From an uncultured Cellvibrionales bacterium (GTDB lineage: Bacteria; Pseudomonadota; Gammaproteobacteria; Pseudomonadales; Porticoccaceae), in NCBI GenBank assembly GCA_913031145.1, contig CAJWCO010000012.1:1-64000 (forward strand): a stretch of 64,000 nucleotides of DNA. Reading direction: 5' to 3'. Under the pieces are notes generated by a model, which saw only the letters and a list, made by a program, of their open reading frames with translations, was not told the DNA's origin and ran no database searches. Positions within the stretch are counted from its first letter, which is position 1, and every line of letters starts with the position of its first letter. The translations under genes and the position numbers were made by a program. This document shows positions 1-9,990 of the stretch, one piece after another.

Positions 1-1731
1 AAGCGCGCTCACGATGAGTGATGACCTGCGAGCTATCGAGCGGTCGACCGAGCCGGAGCGCGTCATAATGATTCCATCGATACGTCGGAATTTCTAGTAC
101 CCGCAGATAATAAAATGCGGTCAAGGTTGGATCATAATTAGGACCCCTCCACACCCTCGACAATGCCGCTGCACCCTTGTTCTTGGCCGGCGCACACTGT
201 TCCAAATCTACCGACGCCTCAAGATCACTGCAACGTCCTTATGGATTAGGTAATCGGCCGTCAGAACAAACGATATCATAAATTTTTTCTTCGCTGCTAC
301 CATCGCGAACCCAGCCATTAATCACCTGCACGCAGTCCAGTGGCAACGTCATCGGGTCCATCTCCGCACGGAGCAAAAACGTGGGCTCGACATTTGTGGG
401 CATGAGTAATTCACCCCCCATTGGCACACCGCGCGCATAGGCCTCGGCTATTCCGGTATCACTGTACAACATATCATCGGTGTAGCCGTGACCCGCAAAA
501 AATTGCAGTCGAATGCGCGTATCACTGATCGCATAAGCTTCTCGCTATTGCAGACTATTGAATAATGCATCACTGGTATTTTCATCGACCCAGACGCCAG
601 TAAGGCCACCTGGAGTAAGATACATGGGCCACCTAGGTCGCGTCTCGGGGTCCATTCTAACCACGGCGGGCGACTCGCGAAGTCCAACAACACCGCGATA
701 ATCATATTCTTCAGTATCCCCCGAGTTCGAATTATGCGTGTCAGTTGAGCCGACAAAACCCAGCCGAAACGGGTTTTGACCGAGCGTCTGTTGAAGTTCC
801 AAACCCCTCTTTAAGCCATCCCGAACCATCGAGGTGGCGGTAATCCACCCCCGCGACTCACCTACATCACAAAGTGGCAAAAACTGCTCAAAGTGACACT
901 CTTCATCCGTAGTCCCCACGCCAACAGCACACTCGGAACTGCCCTTGCCTTGGATTATTTCAGCCAACAGCTCATACCGAGCCCGCCGGCGCCAATCTTC
1001 CTCACTGTACGGATCACCATCGATCGTCTGCATCGCATAGGCAAGACCCCATGTTCGGTTCAGATTGTGGGCAATTGTTAAAAAGTCACACTCACCAAAA
1101 CAGTCTTCTTAGAGCATTTTCCACAGAATCGGTGCGGTGGCCGCATCAAATGCTGAGTATGCCCGTTTACTGGTCTTTTGATTGCGAAAAAATACGTTGC
1201 GATGAAGTTTCCCATGCGCATCCAGTGGCGGTGAATATTCGTAGGCGGCGAAGGCGGTAAAGCCACCGGGATCGTTATATTCCTCAGCTTTGGCTTTAAC
1301 AAATTTCCACAGCGGTATGCCCAGCTTCGCCACCGACGCCGCACAGTCACCCGCCACAACCTCGCAGAAAAATCGGAAATACGCATGGGTCATGCCGAAC
1401 CAAAACTGCGCAAGCGCATGAAAAATTGTAGTGACGGATGCTCAAAGCCCGCACAAAAAGCGTTCAAGCTATCCGGCAGCTGCGTTCCGTTAAAACAAAC
1501 GTCCATAAGACCAAAGGTTTCGGCATGGTCAGTCACTCCGACAAAATCAATGGGGCGCGACAATTGCATAACCTCGCCCGCCAGTGTGGTCAGAGCCTGA
1601 CCCCGCGCAAACGCATAAGCCTGGTCGAGTGTGTTGCGATTGCCAAAAAGATAACTGTCAAAAGACAGATCACTGTGCACATGCAAGTCGCCGAAATAGA
1701 GATTTTTATCTGTCTGTGAGGGGGGTATCAC
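1..1731 (-). pseudogene. DUF3604 domain protein, degraded (three in-frame stops plus one frameshift), continues off the left edge
   Basis: Minus-strand fragments 1390..1731 (LYFGDLHVHSDLSFDSYLFGNRNT..FVGVTDHAE), 1109..1393, 545..1033 (DPYSEEDWRRRARYELLAEI..RLGFVGSTDTHNSNSGDTEEYDYRG) and 239..472 join into one DUF3604-like protein. The last three share one frame, separated by TAA (1107-1109) and TAG (545-547). A further TAA (239-241) precedes the conserved tail FYYLRVLEIPTYRWNHYDALRLG. Confidence 0.85.
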
Positions 1732-1833
1732 TGCGATTTCACGTGCAGGTTTTAAAACTGCCGCCTCATTCCCTAGCCATGTTTGGCAGCGTATCTAACC
1801 ATCACCCCCTACTGACCCCGACCACCGACACAG

Positions 1834-3294
1834 TTAACGGAAATGCAACGCATCGTCGGCCTCAAACGGTTGTCGGAAGAGTTTTTTGTCGCTTCGGTAA
1901 TCTTGTGTATTAATCCAGGGTGCAACATCACCTTGTTTTGGAAAATACTTCATCACCCGCAAGATGTAGCCTGCGGGAAAACCATCAATCCAGTCTCTTT
2001 GAGGCATGTCCAAGAGCTGCTCTGGCACCCTTGGCACCACCTGCTGGGTGCGCGTTTTTGCCATATAATTCAATAAGCGACACACCCACTGCGCGGTTAA
2101 ATCCGCACGAAGCGTCCAAGATGCATTGACGTAACCAAACGTCGAAACCATATTGGGGACATCAGAAACCATGAGGCCTTTGTACGTCCACAACTTAGAA
2201 AATTCAATCACCTTGCCGTCGACCGAAAATTCGGCGCCCCCCATAACAACTAACTGTAAGCCGGTTGCACTGACCACTATATCCGCATCGATGTGATCTC
2301 CTGAACCCAACTGAAGGCCAGTCTCAGTAAAACCCTCAATGAAATCGGTTACGATATCGGCTCGGCGATCGTTCAATGCCGCAAAGAGATCGCCATCAGG
2401 GACTAAACAAAGACGCTGATCCCAGGGGCCATAACGCGGTGTGAAATGTTTCTCAACGTCATAATCAGGACCGAGTTCATTGCGCACCTGGTTAATTAGC
2501 TGCCGTTTTATCCATGTTGGCGCGATGCGTGTCGCTTTGTAAAGCATCTCTTGTAGGAAGACATTGCGCGCTCGTGCAATTTGATAAGCCAAACGTGGTG
2601 GCAACAGTTTACGCAGGGCGTCCGTCAACCTGTCCTTAGAGGGTCGTGAAATCACATAGCTTGGGGACCGTTGCACCATAGTGACGTGCTTTGCGATTTT
2701 TGCGAGCGTGGGAACCAACGTCATTGCCGTTGCGCCTGAGCCAATTACGACAATACGCTTGTCGCGGTAATCCAAGGTTTCAGGCCAAAATTGAGGGTGT
2801 ACAACTTTACCGAGATACTTATGAAGATCGGGAAGTTGCGGGTCATGCGCGCGCTCATAATGATAATAACCCGAGCACATTAACAAGACATTGCAAGTCA
2901 AAATAACATTAGGGTCAGAACCCTTTTGCCCAACATCTAATGTCCAGCAGGCCCCTTCACTCCGCCAATGCGCCGCACATAAAGTATGGCCAAAGCGGAT
3001 ATGTTGGTTAACCCCGTAATCATTTGCAGCACTTTGCACATAATCCAAGATCGCGGGGCCGTCTGCGATCGCCTTGGCGCCACTCCAAGGCTTGAAGCTA
3101 TAACCGAGCGTTTGCATATCGCTATCTGAGCGAATACCTGGGTACCTAAACTGATCCCAAGTGCCGCCGAGAGCATCGCGGCGTTCTAAAATAAGGTAAC
3201 GGCGATCACGGCAGTGATCCGTCAGATAACACGCCGCCCCAATCCCTGAAAGGCCCGCACCAACAATGATGACATCAAAATGTTCTATCTTCAT
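1834..3294 (-). CDS. Flavin-containing (Baeyer-Villiger-type) monooxygenase
   Basis: 486 aa; N-terminal FAD Rossmann motif DVIIVGAGLSGIGAACYL, ERRDALGGTWDQFRYPGIRSDSDMQTLGYSF, second nucleotide-binding motif VVIGSGATAMTLVP. Confidence 0.92.
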   Translation of the reverse strand: MKIEHFDVIIVGAGLSGIGAACYLTDHCRDRRYLILERRDALGGTWDQFRYPGIRSDSDMQTLGYSFKPWSGAKAIADGPAILDYVQSAANDYGVNQHIRFGHTLCAAHWRSEGACWTLDVGQKGSDPNVILTCNVLLMCSGYYHYERAHDPQLPDLHKYLGKVVHPQFWPETLDYRDKRIVVIGSGATAMTLVPTLAKIAKHVTMVQRSPSYVISRPSKDRLTDALRKLLPPRLAYQIARARNVFLQEMLYKATRIAPTWIKRQLINQVRNELGPDYDVEKHFTPRYGPWDQRLCLVPDGDLFAALNDRRADIVTDFIEGFTETGLQLGSGDHIDADIVVSATGLQLVVMGGAEFSVDGKVIEFSKLWTYKGLMVSDVPNMVSTFGYVNASWTLRADLTAQWVCRLLNYMAKTRTQQVVPRVPEQLLDMPQRDWIDGFPAGYILRVMKYFPKQGDVAPWINTQDYRSDKKLFRQPFEADDALHFR

Positions 3295-3468
3295 CGCTGG
3301 CGTAAGCTCCTCGGTGTGTCACGAGACCGAATCACGTACCTATCGCAAGACACTGCCTCAGCGAATCTGCCTATACTGACGCGGACCCAAATTCCGTTTA
3401 TCATAGTGGACCTCGGTGACGTGTTCCCAACTCCCGATAATCGATCGGCCCAAGCACGGATTAGCAGT

Positions 3469-4527
3469 ATGACAGATAACGCAGCGCTTCAAAAAGCGCA
3501 GATGATCGAACTCAATGTCGAGGGTCAGGGTCTTACTGAGCTCGACCTGTCAGCTTATCCGAAACTCCAACATCTATATTGCAGTGACAACCAGCTCACC
3601 GAATTGGATTTGTCGCAGACGCCCGACCTTTACAAGCTCTGGTGTCCGAACAACCAACTTCGCCAACTCGACTTTTCGCACACGCCTAACCTGTTTTTGA
3701 TCGGCTGCGACAATAACCAACTGAGCCAACTCGATTTATCCGGCTTGGAGTGCCTAGAGTATTTATTTTGCAAATATAATCAACTGACTCATCTTGAAAT
3801 AACCCAGAGCCCTTATGTCGTGAATATCGCGTGCGACAATAACCAACTGAATCTACTCGACATAAAAAACACCTTTTTGCTAGAAAACCTCTCATGCAGT
3901 AGCAACCAACTCGCAGAGCTTGACCTATCTGACAAACCAAAACTAGAAGGTATTCTGTGCAGTGACAATCGCTTGACCGAGGTCGATTTATTTAACAAGG
4001 CACGTCTGACAACCCTTCTTTGCCACGAAAACCAACTGACTGACATCAACCTCTCAAACAAGGTACACCTACAACACCTCGCCTGTAGCTATAATCACCT
4101 GACGCAACTTGACTTGCATCATAGCCCCGCACTTGAGCATCTCGCCTGTAACAATAACCGGCTGGAATTTTTAGATTTATCCAAAAATCGGCGTTTGCTA
4201 TCGCTCTACTGCCAGGAAAATTTACTCTGCGCATTGGACCTTTCCGCAATGCCAAATCTAGAAGAATTCGCCTGCAGTCACAATAAGATCACTGCTTTGG
4301 AACTAACAAATAAGTTTAAATTAATGTCTCTGTTTTGCCACAACAATCAACTGACACAACTTGACCTCACACAATCGCCAAACTTGAAAGAACTCGCTTG
4401 TGCGAATAATGCAATTACCGAGCTCGATCTATCTGGCGCATCGCAGTTGGTGGATATCGATGTCGCCGACAACCCCTTAGACACGCTTGATCTGAGCCAA
4501 ACGGCGATTGCCAAACAACTACACTAA
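3469..4527 (+). CDS. Leucine-rich repeat protein with cysteine-ladder (InlJ-like 21-residue) repeats, no obvious signal peptide
   Basis: About 14 repeats of the form xxLxCxxNxLTxLDLSxxPxL (YCSDNQL, WCPNNQL, GCDNNQL, FCKYNQL ...). Start taken at the internal ATG (MTDNAALQK) instead of 3280, because 3280 overlaps the divergent monooxygenase. Confidence 0.85.
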   Translation: MTDNAALQKAQMIELNVEGQGLTELDLSAYPKLQHLYCSDNQLTELDLSQTPDLYKLWCPNNQLRQLDFSHTPNLFLIGCDNNQLSQLDLSGLECLEYLFCKYNQLTHLEITQSPYVVNIACDNNQLNLLDIKNTFLLENLSCSSNQLAELDLSDKPKLEGILCSDNRLTEVDLFNKARLTTLLCHENQLTDINLSNKVHLQHLACSYNHLTQLDLHHSPALEHLACNNNRLEFLDLSKNRRLLSLYCQENLLCALDLSAMPNLEEFACSHNKITALELTNKFKLMSLFCHNNQLTQLDLTQSPNLKELACANNAITELDLSGASQLVDIDVADNPLDTLDLSQTAIAKQLH

Positions 4528-4712
4528 CATGCGTGAGCGCACCCGAGTGAGAACGCCATCACTGGCCGTTTGTGCAGCCCACGACAGACTCAAAATGATG
4601 TATTTCACTCAAGGTCTTGTTAGACTCAGCCTACGATGAGTCTGGAAGATTGACTCAGTGGCGGGCATCTCCGGTAGCGCTAACGCGACATCAAGCACAC
4701 TAAGGGCACTCT

Positions 4713-5444
4713 ATGACACAAAGACTAAACTGTGATCTAGGCGAGAGTTTTGGTCCATGGACCCTAGGAATGGATTCGCAAGTCATGCCTTACATCGATG
4801 AAGCAAACATCGCTTGCGGTTTCCATGCGGGTGATCCCGTCGTTATCAAAAACACGCTGTTACTTGCAAAACGCCACAATGTTGCCGTAGGAGCTCATCC
4901 CAGTTATCCGGACCTTGCAGGATTTGGCCGACGCTCCATGACCATGCCCGCGACTGAACTCATCGCGTCGCTGAACTACCAAATCGCCGCTCTTGTTGGC
5001 ATGGCCGCCAATGAAGACTTAGAACTGAAGCACGTTAAGCCCCACGGCGCTCTGTACAACGATATGATGAAGAACGGGCAGGTTCGCAGTGCAGTGATGC
5101 AGGCCATCGCGGAAAGTCATCACCCGCTCACTTTGGTATTACAAGCCACACCAAATGCCAACATTCATCGCCAAGAAGCCTCTGCGTTTGGTCTGAGCAT
5201 TGTCTTGGAAGCCTTTATCGACCGCTGTTACAACGACGACGGGACTCTCGTATCCCGCACCCAGTCAGGCGCTATCCACAACCGCGAAAAAATGCTGCAA
5301 CAAGTGTCGCAACTGGTTCAGCAGAAAAGCGTGACCACCCAAGCTGGGAAGCAGTTGTCCGTTGAAGCAGACACGCTCTGCCTACATGGGGACAACCCAA
5401 TCGCCGTCGCTGAAATCCAACACATCCGGCATCTCATCCGTTAA
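4713..5444 (+). CDS. pxpA: 5-oxoprolinase subunit PxpA (LamB/YcsF family)
   Basis: LNCDLGESFGPWTLGMDSQVMPYIDEANIACGFHAGDP..VKPHGALYNDM motifs; operon with pxpB and pxpC. Confidence 0.96.
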   Translation: MTQRLNCDLGESFGPWTLGMDSQVMPYIDEANIACGFHAGDPVVIKNTLLLAKRHNVAVGAHPSYPDLAGFGRRSMTMPATELIASLNYQIAALVGMAANEDLELKHVKPHGALYNDMMKNGQVRSAVMQAIAESHHPLTLVLQATPNANIHRQEASAFGLSIVLEAFIDRCYNDDGTLVSRTQSGAIHNREKMLQQVSQLVQQKSVTTQAGKQLSVEADTLCLHGDNPIAVAEIQHIRHLIR

Positions 5445-6139
5445 TGGACGAAATTTACCCGCAAATAGCGATCGCCGGTGAAAACGCGCTGACCGTCTAT
5501 TTTGGCGATCACCCAAGCGCTTTCATCTCAGCAAAAATTGCTCAAACTGTGGAGTCGTTACACACAGCATTAGGTGACTTAATCATTGATTGGGTGCCCT
5601 CTTACACATCATTGCTGGTCAGTTATGATCCCCTGCGGACCGATCATTTTTTCGTCGGTCAAACAATCCGACGAGCACTGCAATCCTCCGCCGATCCGTC
5701 TCTTCAAAGTCCGGGAGGGAGAGTGTGTTTATCCGTTTATTACAGCATGGAATCAGGACCTGACTTAGCTCGATTGGCCGACCGAGCAAATTTGTCCATA
5801 GACGCGGTAATCACTTTGCACCAACAGACAGAATATACCGTTTATGCTGTTGGTTTCGCACCGGGATTCGCCTATCTTGGGGAAGTGGATCCGCGCCTCG
5901 CGATGCCCAGACAGGCTACGCCAAGACGTCATGTTCCCGCTGGCTCCGTTGCCATAGCGGACCGTCAAACCGCAGTTTACCCCAGCGATTCACCCGGCGG
6001 ATGGAATCTTGTTGGACGATGTCCCGAGGCGCTCTTCAACCCTCAAAACGACCCCTCTAGCCCCTTTAAAGTAGGCGACCGGGTTCACTTCAACAGCATC
6101 AGTCGCGATACTTATCTCGCCATGGGAGGCATGCTTTGA
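5444..6139 (+). CDS. pxpB: 5-oxoprolinase subunit PxpB (KipI family)
   Basis: VYAVGFAPGFAYLGEVDPRLAMPRQATPRRHVPAGSVAIADRQTAVYPSDSPGGWNLVGR motif; starts within the pxpA stop codon. Confidence 0.96.
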   Translation: MDEIYPQIAIAGENALTVYFGDHPSAFISAKIAQTVESLHTALGDLIIDWVPSYTSLLVSYDPLRTDHFFVGQTIRRALQSSADPSLQSPGGRVCLSVYYSMESGPDLARLADRANLSIDAVITLHQQTEYTVYAVGFAPGFAYLGEVDPRLAMPRQATPRRHVPAGSVAIADRQTAVYPSDSPGGWNLVGRCPEALFNPQNDPSSPFKVGDRVHFNSISRDTYLAMGGML

Positions 6140-7089
6140 ACGCGGGTTTGCGCGTCATTAAACCTGGCATTTTAAGTCTATACCAAGATTGTGGCCGTTA
6201 TGGGTCCCACCATCTGGGGTTAACAAACGGCGGGCCAATGGACCAACAAGCGTTCCGGTGGTCAAACCGGCTTTGTGACAATCGTGGGTCCTTTACAACC
6301 CTTGAGATTGCCGCGGGAGGGCTCGTTTTACAGGCAGAAACAGACACCATAATCGCGGTCACAGGTGCTGACAATACCTTGACCATCAACAAAAACTCCG
6401 CGGCTATCTGGTGTAGCCATCAAGTCAGACACGGCGATCACATTGCACTTGGCTACCCCCATCAAGGCGTTTATAACTATCTGGCCGTTGCAGGTGGCTT
6501 TGAAGCTAAGCCTCTATTTGGTAGCACCGCGGCTGTGCCTCGCGAGAAAATCGGTGGTCATCACGGTAACGGCAGTGCGATAGCCGCGGGTGACCTTTTG
6601 CACTGTCAACCAACGGCCAGCGTCGAAAATTTGTACGCTTTATGCAAAGAGCTTCAGCCAAAACGACCTCACAAAAGCGTTCTTTTACGGGTAATTTTAG
6701 GGTGTCAGCAAGACGCCTTCACCCCGACTCAAAAGCAGGTATTTTTTAGCCACCATTATCAGATTACCCAACAAAAGGATCGCATGGGCTGCCGGCTGCA
6801 TGGCCCAGACATTGCTCCCCCCAACTGCACGATGCTCTCCGAAGGGATTAGCCTTGGCGCTGTTCAAATACCCCCCGATGGGCAGCCCATCATTCTGATG
6901 CGCGACCGGCAAACAATCGGCGGCTACCCAAAACTTGGCTCGATCTTTTCTGCCGATCTTGACCAACTGGCGCAACTAACGGCAGGGGACACAGTTCAAT
7001 TTACCCCGATCACACTTGAACACGCACACAACCTGCTGCACCTTAATGAACAACGCTTTTTAACCACTCTGCCACACGCTCTCAGTTAG
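6136..7089 (+). CDS. pxpC: 5-oxoprolinase subunit PxpC (KipA family, biotin-dependent carboxylase-like)
   Basis: GILSLYQDCGRYGSHHLGLTNGGPMDQQAFRWSNRLCDN and QPIILMRDRQTIGGYPKLGSIFSADL; TTG start overlapping the pxpB stop. Confidence 0.96.
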   Translation: MNAGLRVIKPGILSLYQDCGRYGSHHLGLTNGGPMDQQAFRWSNRLCDNRGSFTTLEIAAGGLVLQAETDTIIAVTGADNTLTINKNSAAIWCSHQVRHGDHIALGYPHQGVYNYLAVAGGFEAKPLFGSTAAVPREKIGGHHGNGSAIAAGDLLHCQPTASVENLYALCKELQPKRPHKSVLLRVILGCQQDAFTPTQKQVFFSHHYQITQQKDRMGCRLHGPDIAPPNCTMLSEGISLGAVQIPPDGQPIILMRDRQTIGGYPKLGSIFSADLDQLAQLTAGDTVQFTPITLEHAHNLLHLNEQRFLTTLPHALS

Positions 7090-7202
7090 ACGCCGCTATC
7101 ACCGTACGCAAAGCCCTGTTTATGCGAAAGTAGGAATGAGCTAGACTAGAGGACATAGCGTACAAGATGCACACTCAATCTTCCGATCTTCGAGGTAACA
7201 AA

Positions 7203-7637
7203 ATGCAACCAGAACAGACCACCGACGCAGCAGAGTTCACCGTCATAGGCCAGACAATGGAGAAAGTGACTTTTATTTACGGTGCCTTCTTGTGTGTTTG
7301 GGGTTGTATGGTCAGTGCTCTCTCGGGGAGCGAGAGTGTCACTTCACTCATCCCAGCATTCATTGGCGCGCCTTTGGTCATCGTGGGACTTGCTGCCATT
7401 CAGTTGCCACAACAAAAGAAATTGCTAATGCACATCGCCGTCCTCATCGGCCTTTTTATTGTCATCGGCGGCCTTGATTTCTTGAGGGGTTTCACCGTTG
7501 AAGGGGGACCATTCGCCAATCCGTGGGCGGGCCTATCGAAGGGTATGCTGCTATTCACGGGTCTCATATTCACCGCACTTTGCGTACAGTCCTTCATCTT
7601 CGCGCGCAAAAACCGCAACCCTGAGCAAGACAGCTAA
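7203..7637 (+). CDS. Small integral membrane protein, unknown function
   Basis: About four hydrophobic segments (FIYGAFLCVWGCMVSAL, LIPAFIGAPLVIVGLAAI, LLMHIAVLIGLFIVIGGL, GMLLFTGLIFTALCVQSFIF); start could be 7167. Confidence 0.6.
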   Translation: MQPEQTTDAAEFTVIGQTMEKVTFIYGAFLCVWGCMVSALSGSESVTSLIPAFIGAPLVIVGLAAIQLPQQKKLLMHIAVLIGLFIVIGGLDFLRGFTVEGGPFANPWAGLSKGMLLFTGLIFTALCVQSFIFARKNRNPEQDS

Positions 7638-7711
7638 GCGTTGCCGATCGGGTCTGGTTTTTCAGATCGCTCCGTTCTTGCGAACATCACCGAAGATGTT
7701 CTCAACACCCG

Positions 7712-8626
7712 CTAGATCGTTGTTTCCTCTGCCATTAGGCTGGCAAGATCTTCAAACGCTTGGTCTTTTACGAGTGCTTCAAGCGCGGGATCTTCTCGCA
7801 CATCGTCAAGGTAGTGTTCAGAGCGTGCCAAAGCTTGCGCCAAATGGCGCACCGCCTCGTCAAACTGTTCGAGCGCAGTGTAGGCACACGCCAGTTGATA
7901 AAAAGCATGGCCATTATTTGGGTCGATCTTAAGGGCTTGATGACATAAATTAATGGCCCACTGCGGTTCATTCAACTCAAGTGCTGCGTCTGCCTTATAC
8001 GTTAGGGCCTCACAGTCGTCATGGCGCAACTTTAACAACTCGTCATAAACACTAATCTTGTTCGACGGTAACGGATCTTGCTGGGCACGCAACCAAAGCG
8101 ACTGGATTTCTTTGGTCATTTCAATTTCTTCGCGATTTTCTTCGATATGACGGCTTTTTTGGCGCAACTGCGCCTCAATCAAACTAAGTCGTTTTTCGTA
8201 TTCTTGAATCAAGCGAGATATTTCAGCGTCTGCATGAGTGGCTGCGCGTTCTTTGATCTCGCGCATTGACGACCACCCCACCAAAACCAACAATGAGGTT
8301 GCAGCGGCAATCAAATAGAAAAAGTAGGTGACGGTATTCGTCGCGTAGGCCACCCCTCGATCAACCGAATTGTGCTCACGATCGACAATCTGTTGGGTAA
8401 GTTCTTGCTTAGTTTGTGCCTGATCAATGCGCAACTGCTTTAACTCATCCAACACATAACGCTCGATAAAGGGCGTATAAAGTGGCTCACCCCGTGCACT
8501 GACCGTCTCTTGGACCTGCTCATCTAAGGGCTTTTCCGCAAACCCGAGCACGCACCACAGCGCACCCGCAGCAAACATCAGTGCGCGCTTTGGGACTCCA
8601 CGCTCAGTTTTAGTAATATTTAACAT
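7712..8626 (-). CDS. TPR-repeat protein with N-terminal signal/TM segments and coiled coil
   Basis: AINLCHQALKIDPNNGHAFYQLACAYTALEQFDEAVRHLAQAL is a TPR pair; TM segment VTYFFYLIAAATSLLVLVGW. The ORF can start at 8668. Confidence 0.7.
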   Translation of the reverse strand: MLNITKTERGVPKRALMFAAGALWCVLGFAEKPLDEQVQETVSARGEPLYTPFIERYVLDELKQLRIDQAQTKQELTQQIVDREHNSVDRGVAYATNTVTYFFYLIAAATSLLVLVGWSSMREIKERAATHADAEISRLIQEYEKRLSLIEAQLRQKSRHIEENREEIEMTKEIQSLWLRAQQDPLPSNKISVYDELLKLRHDDCEALTYKADAALELNEPQWAINLCHQALKIDPNNGHAFYQLACAYTALEQFDEAVRHLAQALARSEHYLDDVREDPALEALVKDQAFEDLASLMAEETTI

Positions 8627-8702
8627 TTTCCGCACTCCACACGCACCCGTTTTACTCACCACTCGCATGGCTTGCCAATGAGCAAAACACGATATGAATT
8701 AA

Positions 8703-8750
8703 TGACATTTCATTTTATACTTCTTTTAGAATTTCACATCATAAATGTCA
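8703..8750. promoter_or_regulatory. 8-bp inverted repeat TGACATTT..AAATGTCA in the TPR/ECF sigma divergent promoter region
   Basis: TGACATTT 8703-8710 and AAATGTCA 8743-8750, exact reverse complements. Confidence 0.35.
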
Positions 8751-8775
8751 CAAAATAAACCAACGGACAAGTCTT

Positions 8776-9351
8776 ATGAGTAATCCGGTCGATGACTGGT
8801 ATCACCAATTACACGAAAAGATTAGCCACCGTTTATTGCAAGCCGTGCGCAGGCTACTGCCGCTCGGCGACGCCGAAGAAGTCGTTCAAGACACGTTGCT
8901 GCGCGTTTATGAGCGGCGCGCGCAATACGCCTTTAAAACTATCGACCCGCTCCTGTTTCGCATAGCGCGCAATATTGCCTTGGACCGTTTGAGACACAAA
9001 GCGGTGACCGAGTTGAATAAACCCAAATGGTTAATTCATCAACAACTGAATAACCATTCAGACTGTGCGGAAACCACTTTGCGTGAACAGCAAGAAGGTG
9101 AACTGCTGATTGCGGCGGTTAACAGTATGTCACCCATCTGCCGCCAAGTTTTTGTGTACAGGAAATTTGAGGGTTTAAAGCACAGTGATATTGCGCGAAT
9201 TATGCATATCTCACCAAAAACCGTGGAGGCCCATTTGGCACGAGGTATGCGCCACTGCAGGCGCTACGTTGAGAGTCAAACGCCCCAAAACGTTGAACCG
9301 CCGATAGCCGCCGCGCGCATTTCGACGGCTGCGTCTGGGAAAACTCGGTAA
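8776..9351 (+). CDS. ECF-type RNA polymerase sigma factor
   Basis: Region 2 (EEVVQDTLLRVYERRAQY..RIARNIALDRLRHK) and region 4 helix-turn-helix (ICRQVFVYRKFEGLKHSDIARIMHISPKTVEAHLARGMRHCRRY). Confidence 0.92.
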   Translation: MSNPVDDWYHQLHEKISHRLLQAVRRLLPLGDAEEVVQDTLLRVYERRAQYAFKTIDPLLFRIARNIALDRLRHKAVTELNKPKWLIHQQLNNHSDCAETTLREQQEGELLIAAVNSMSPICRQVFVYRKFEGLKHSDIARIMHISPKTVEAHLARGMRHCRRYVESQTPQNVEPPIAAARISTAASGKTR

Positions 9352-9863
9352 TGGAAGAATGGACGGGATCATCAATCCCTGAGCCGATTTTTGACCAAGC
9401 AGAGGCTTGGATCGCGTTTATGGACTCCGATTTGGCCACAGCAAAAGATCGCGACGCGTTCATGCAGCGTTTAGAAGCGTCTCATGGCCATCGGTGCGCC
9501 TATCATGAACTGTCTGACGTATGGGCCAAATTACACCTACTCAAGGATTACCGCACATTTATTGATTGCCCAAAAGTCATCGAATTCCCAGCAAAAAGTG
9601 CTATTCGGCCGCTGCCTAACCCGCCCCACCCGCCACCGACTTCTCCGTGGGTCTTCGCATGCGCGTCGGGCTTGGTCATCGCTTCCTTATTTTTGGCGTT
9701 TATTCGGGATGCGACAGTCGATTTAGGGCCTAACGCGCGCCTGCCGTCAAATGCCTTGATTGCGTATGCGAGGACGCCGCACATCGGGCAATCGAATAAA
9801 AATCATGCGATAGGCATGCCGACATGGACCACTAAAATCGTTAAGCTACAGCCCAGTGATTAG
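9351..9863 (+). CDS. Short FecR-like anti-sigma protein (DUF4880-like N-terminus plus one TM; no FecR domain seen)
   Basis: Overlaps the sigma factor stop; N-terminus FDQAEAWIAFMDSDLATAKDRDAFMQRLEASHGHRCAYHELSDVWAKLH; TM WVFACASGLVIASLFLAFI; only ~60 residues follow the TM. Confidence 0.65.
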   Translation: MEEWTGSSIPEPIFDQAEAWIAFMDSDLATAKDRDAFMQRLEASHGHRCAYHELSDVWAKLHLLKDYRTFIDCPKVIEFPAKSAIRPLPNPPHPPPTSPWVFACASGLVIASLFLAFIRDATVDLGPNARLPSNALIAYARTPHIGQSNKNHAIGMPTWTTKIVKLQPSD

Positions 9864-9990
9864 CACCGGTTTAATATCTTGATTACGCGAGTTTTGGCGC
9901 CTGCGTGCCTCCCAATTACGCCACCCCCTTTTTTCGGGCCGACTTTACATTACTTTCAACGTCGTTAAGGGTTTTTTACAATTCGAACGT

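Noticed and set aside
1-1731. Programmed stop-codon readthrough or recoding of the DUF3604 gene
   Set aside because: Three different stop positions (TAA, TAG, TAA) plus a frameshift are better explained by pseudogenisation, pending comparison with sister strains.
3560-4500. 63-nt periodicity considered as a DNA repeat array
   Set aside because: The period is explained by 21-residue LRRs and the nucleotide repeats are degenerate.
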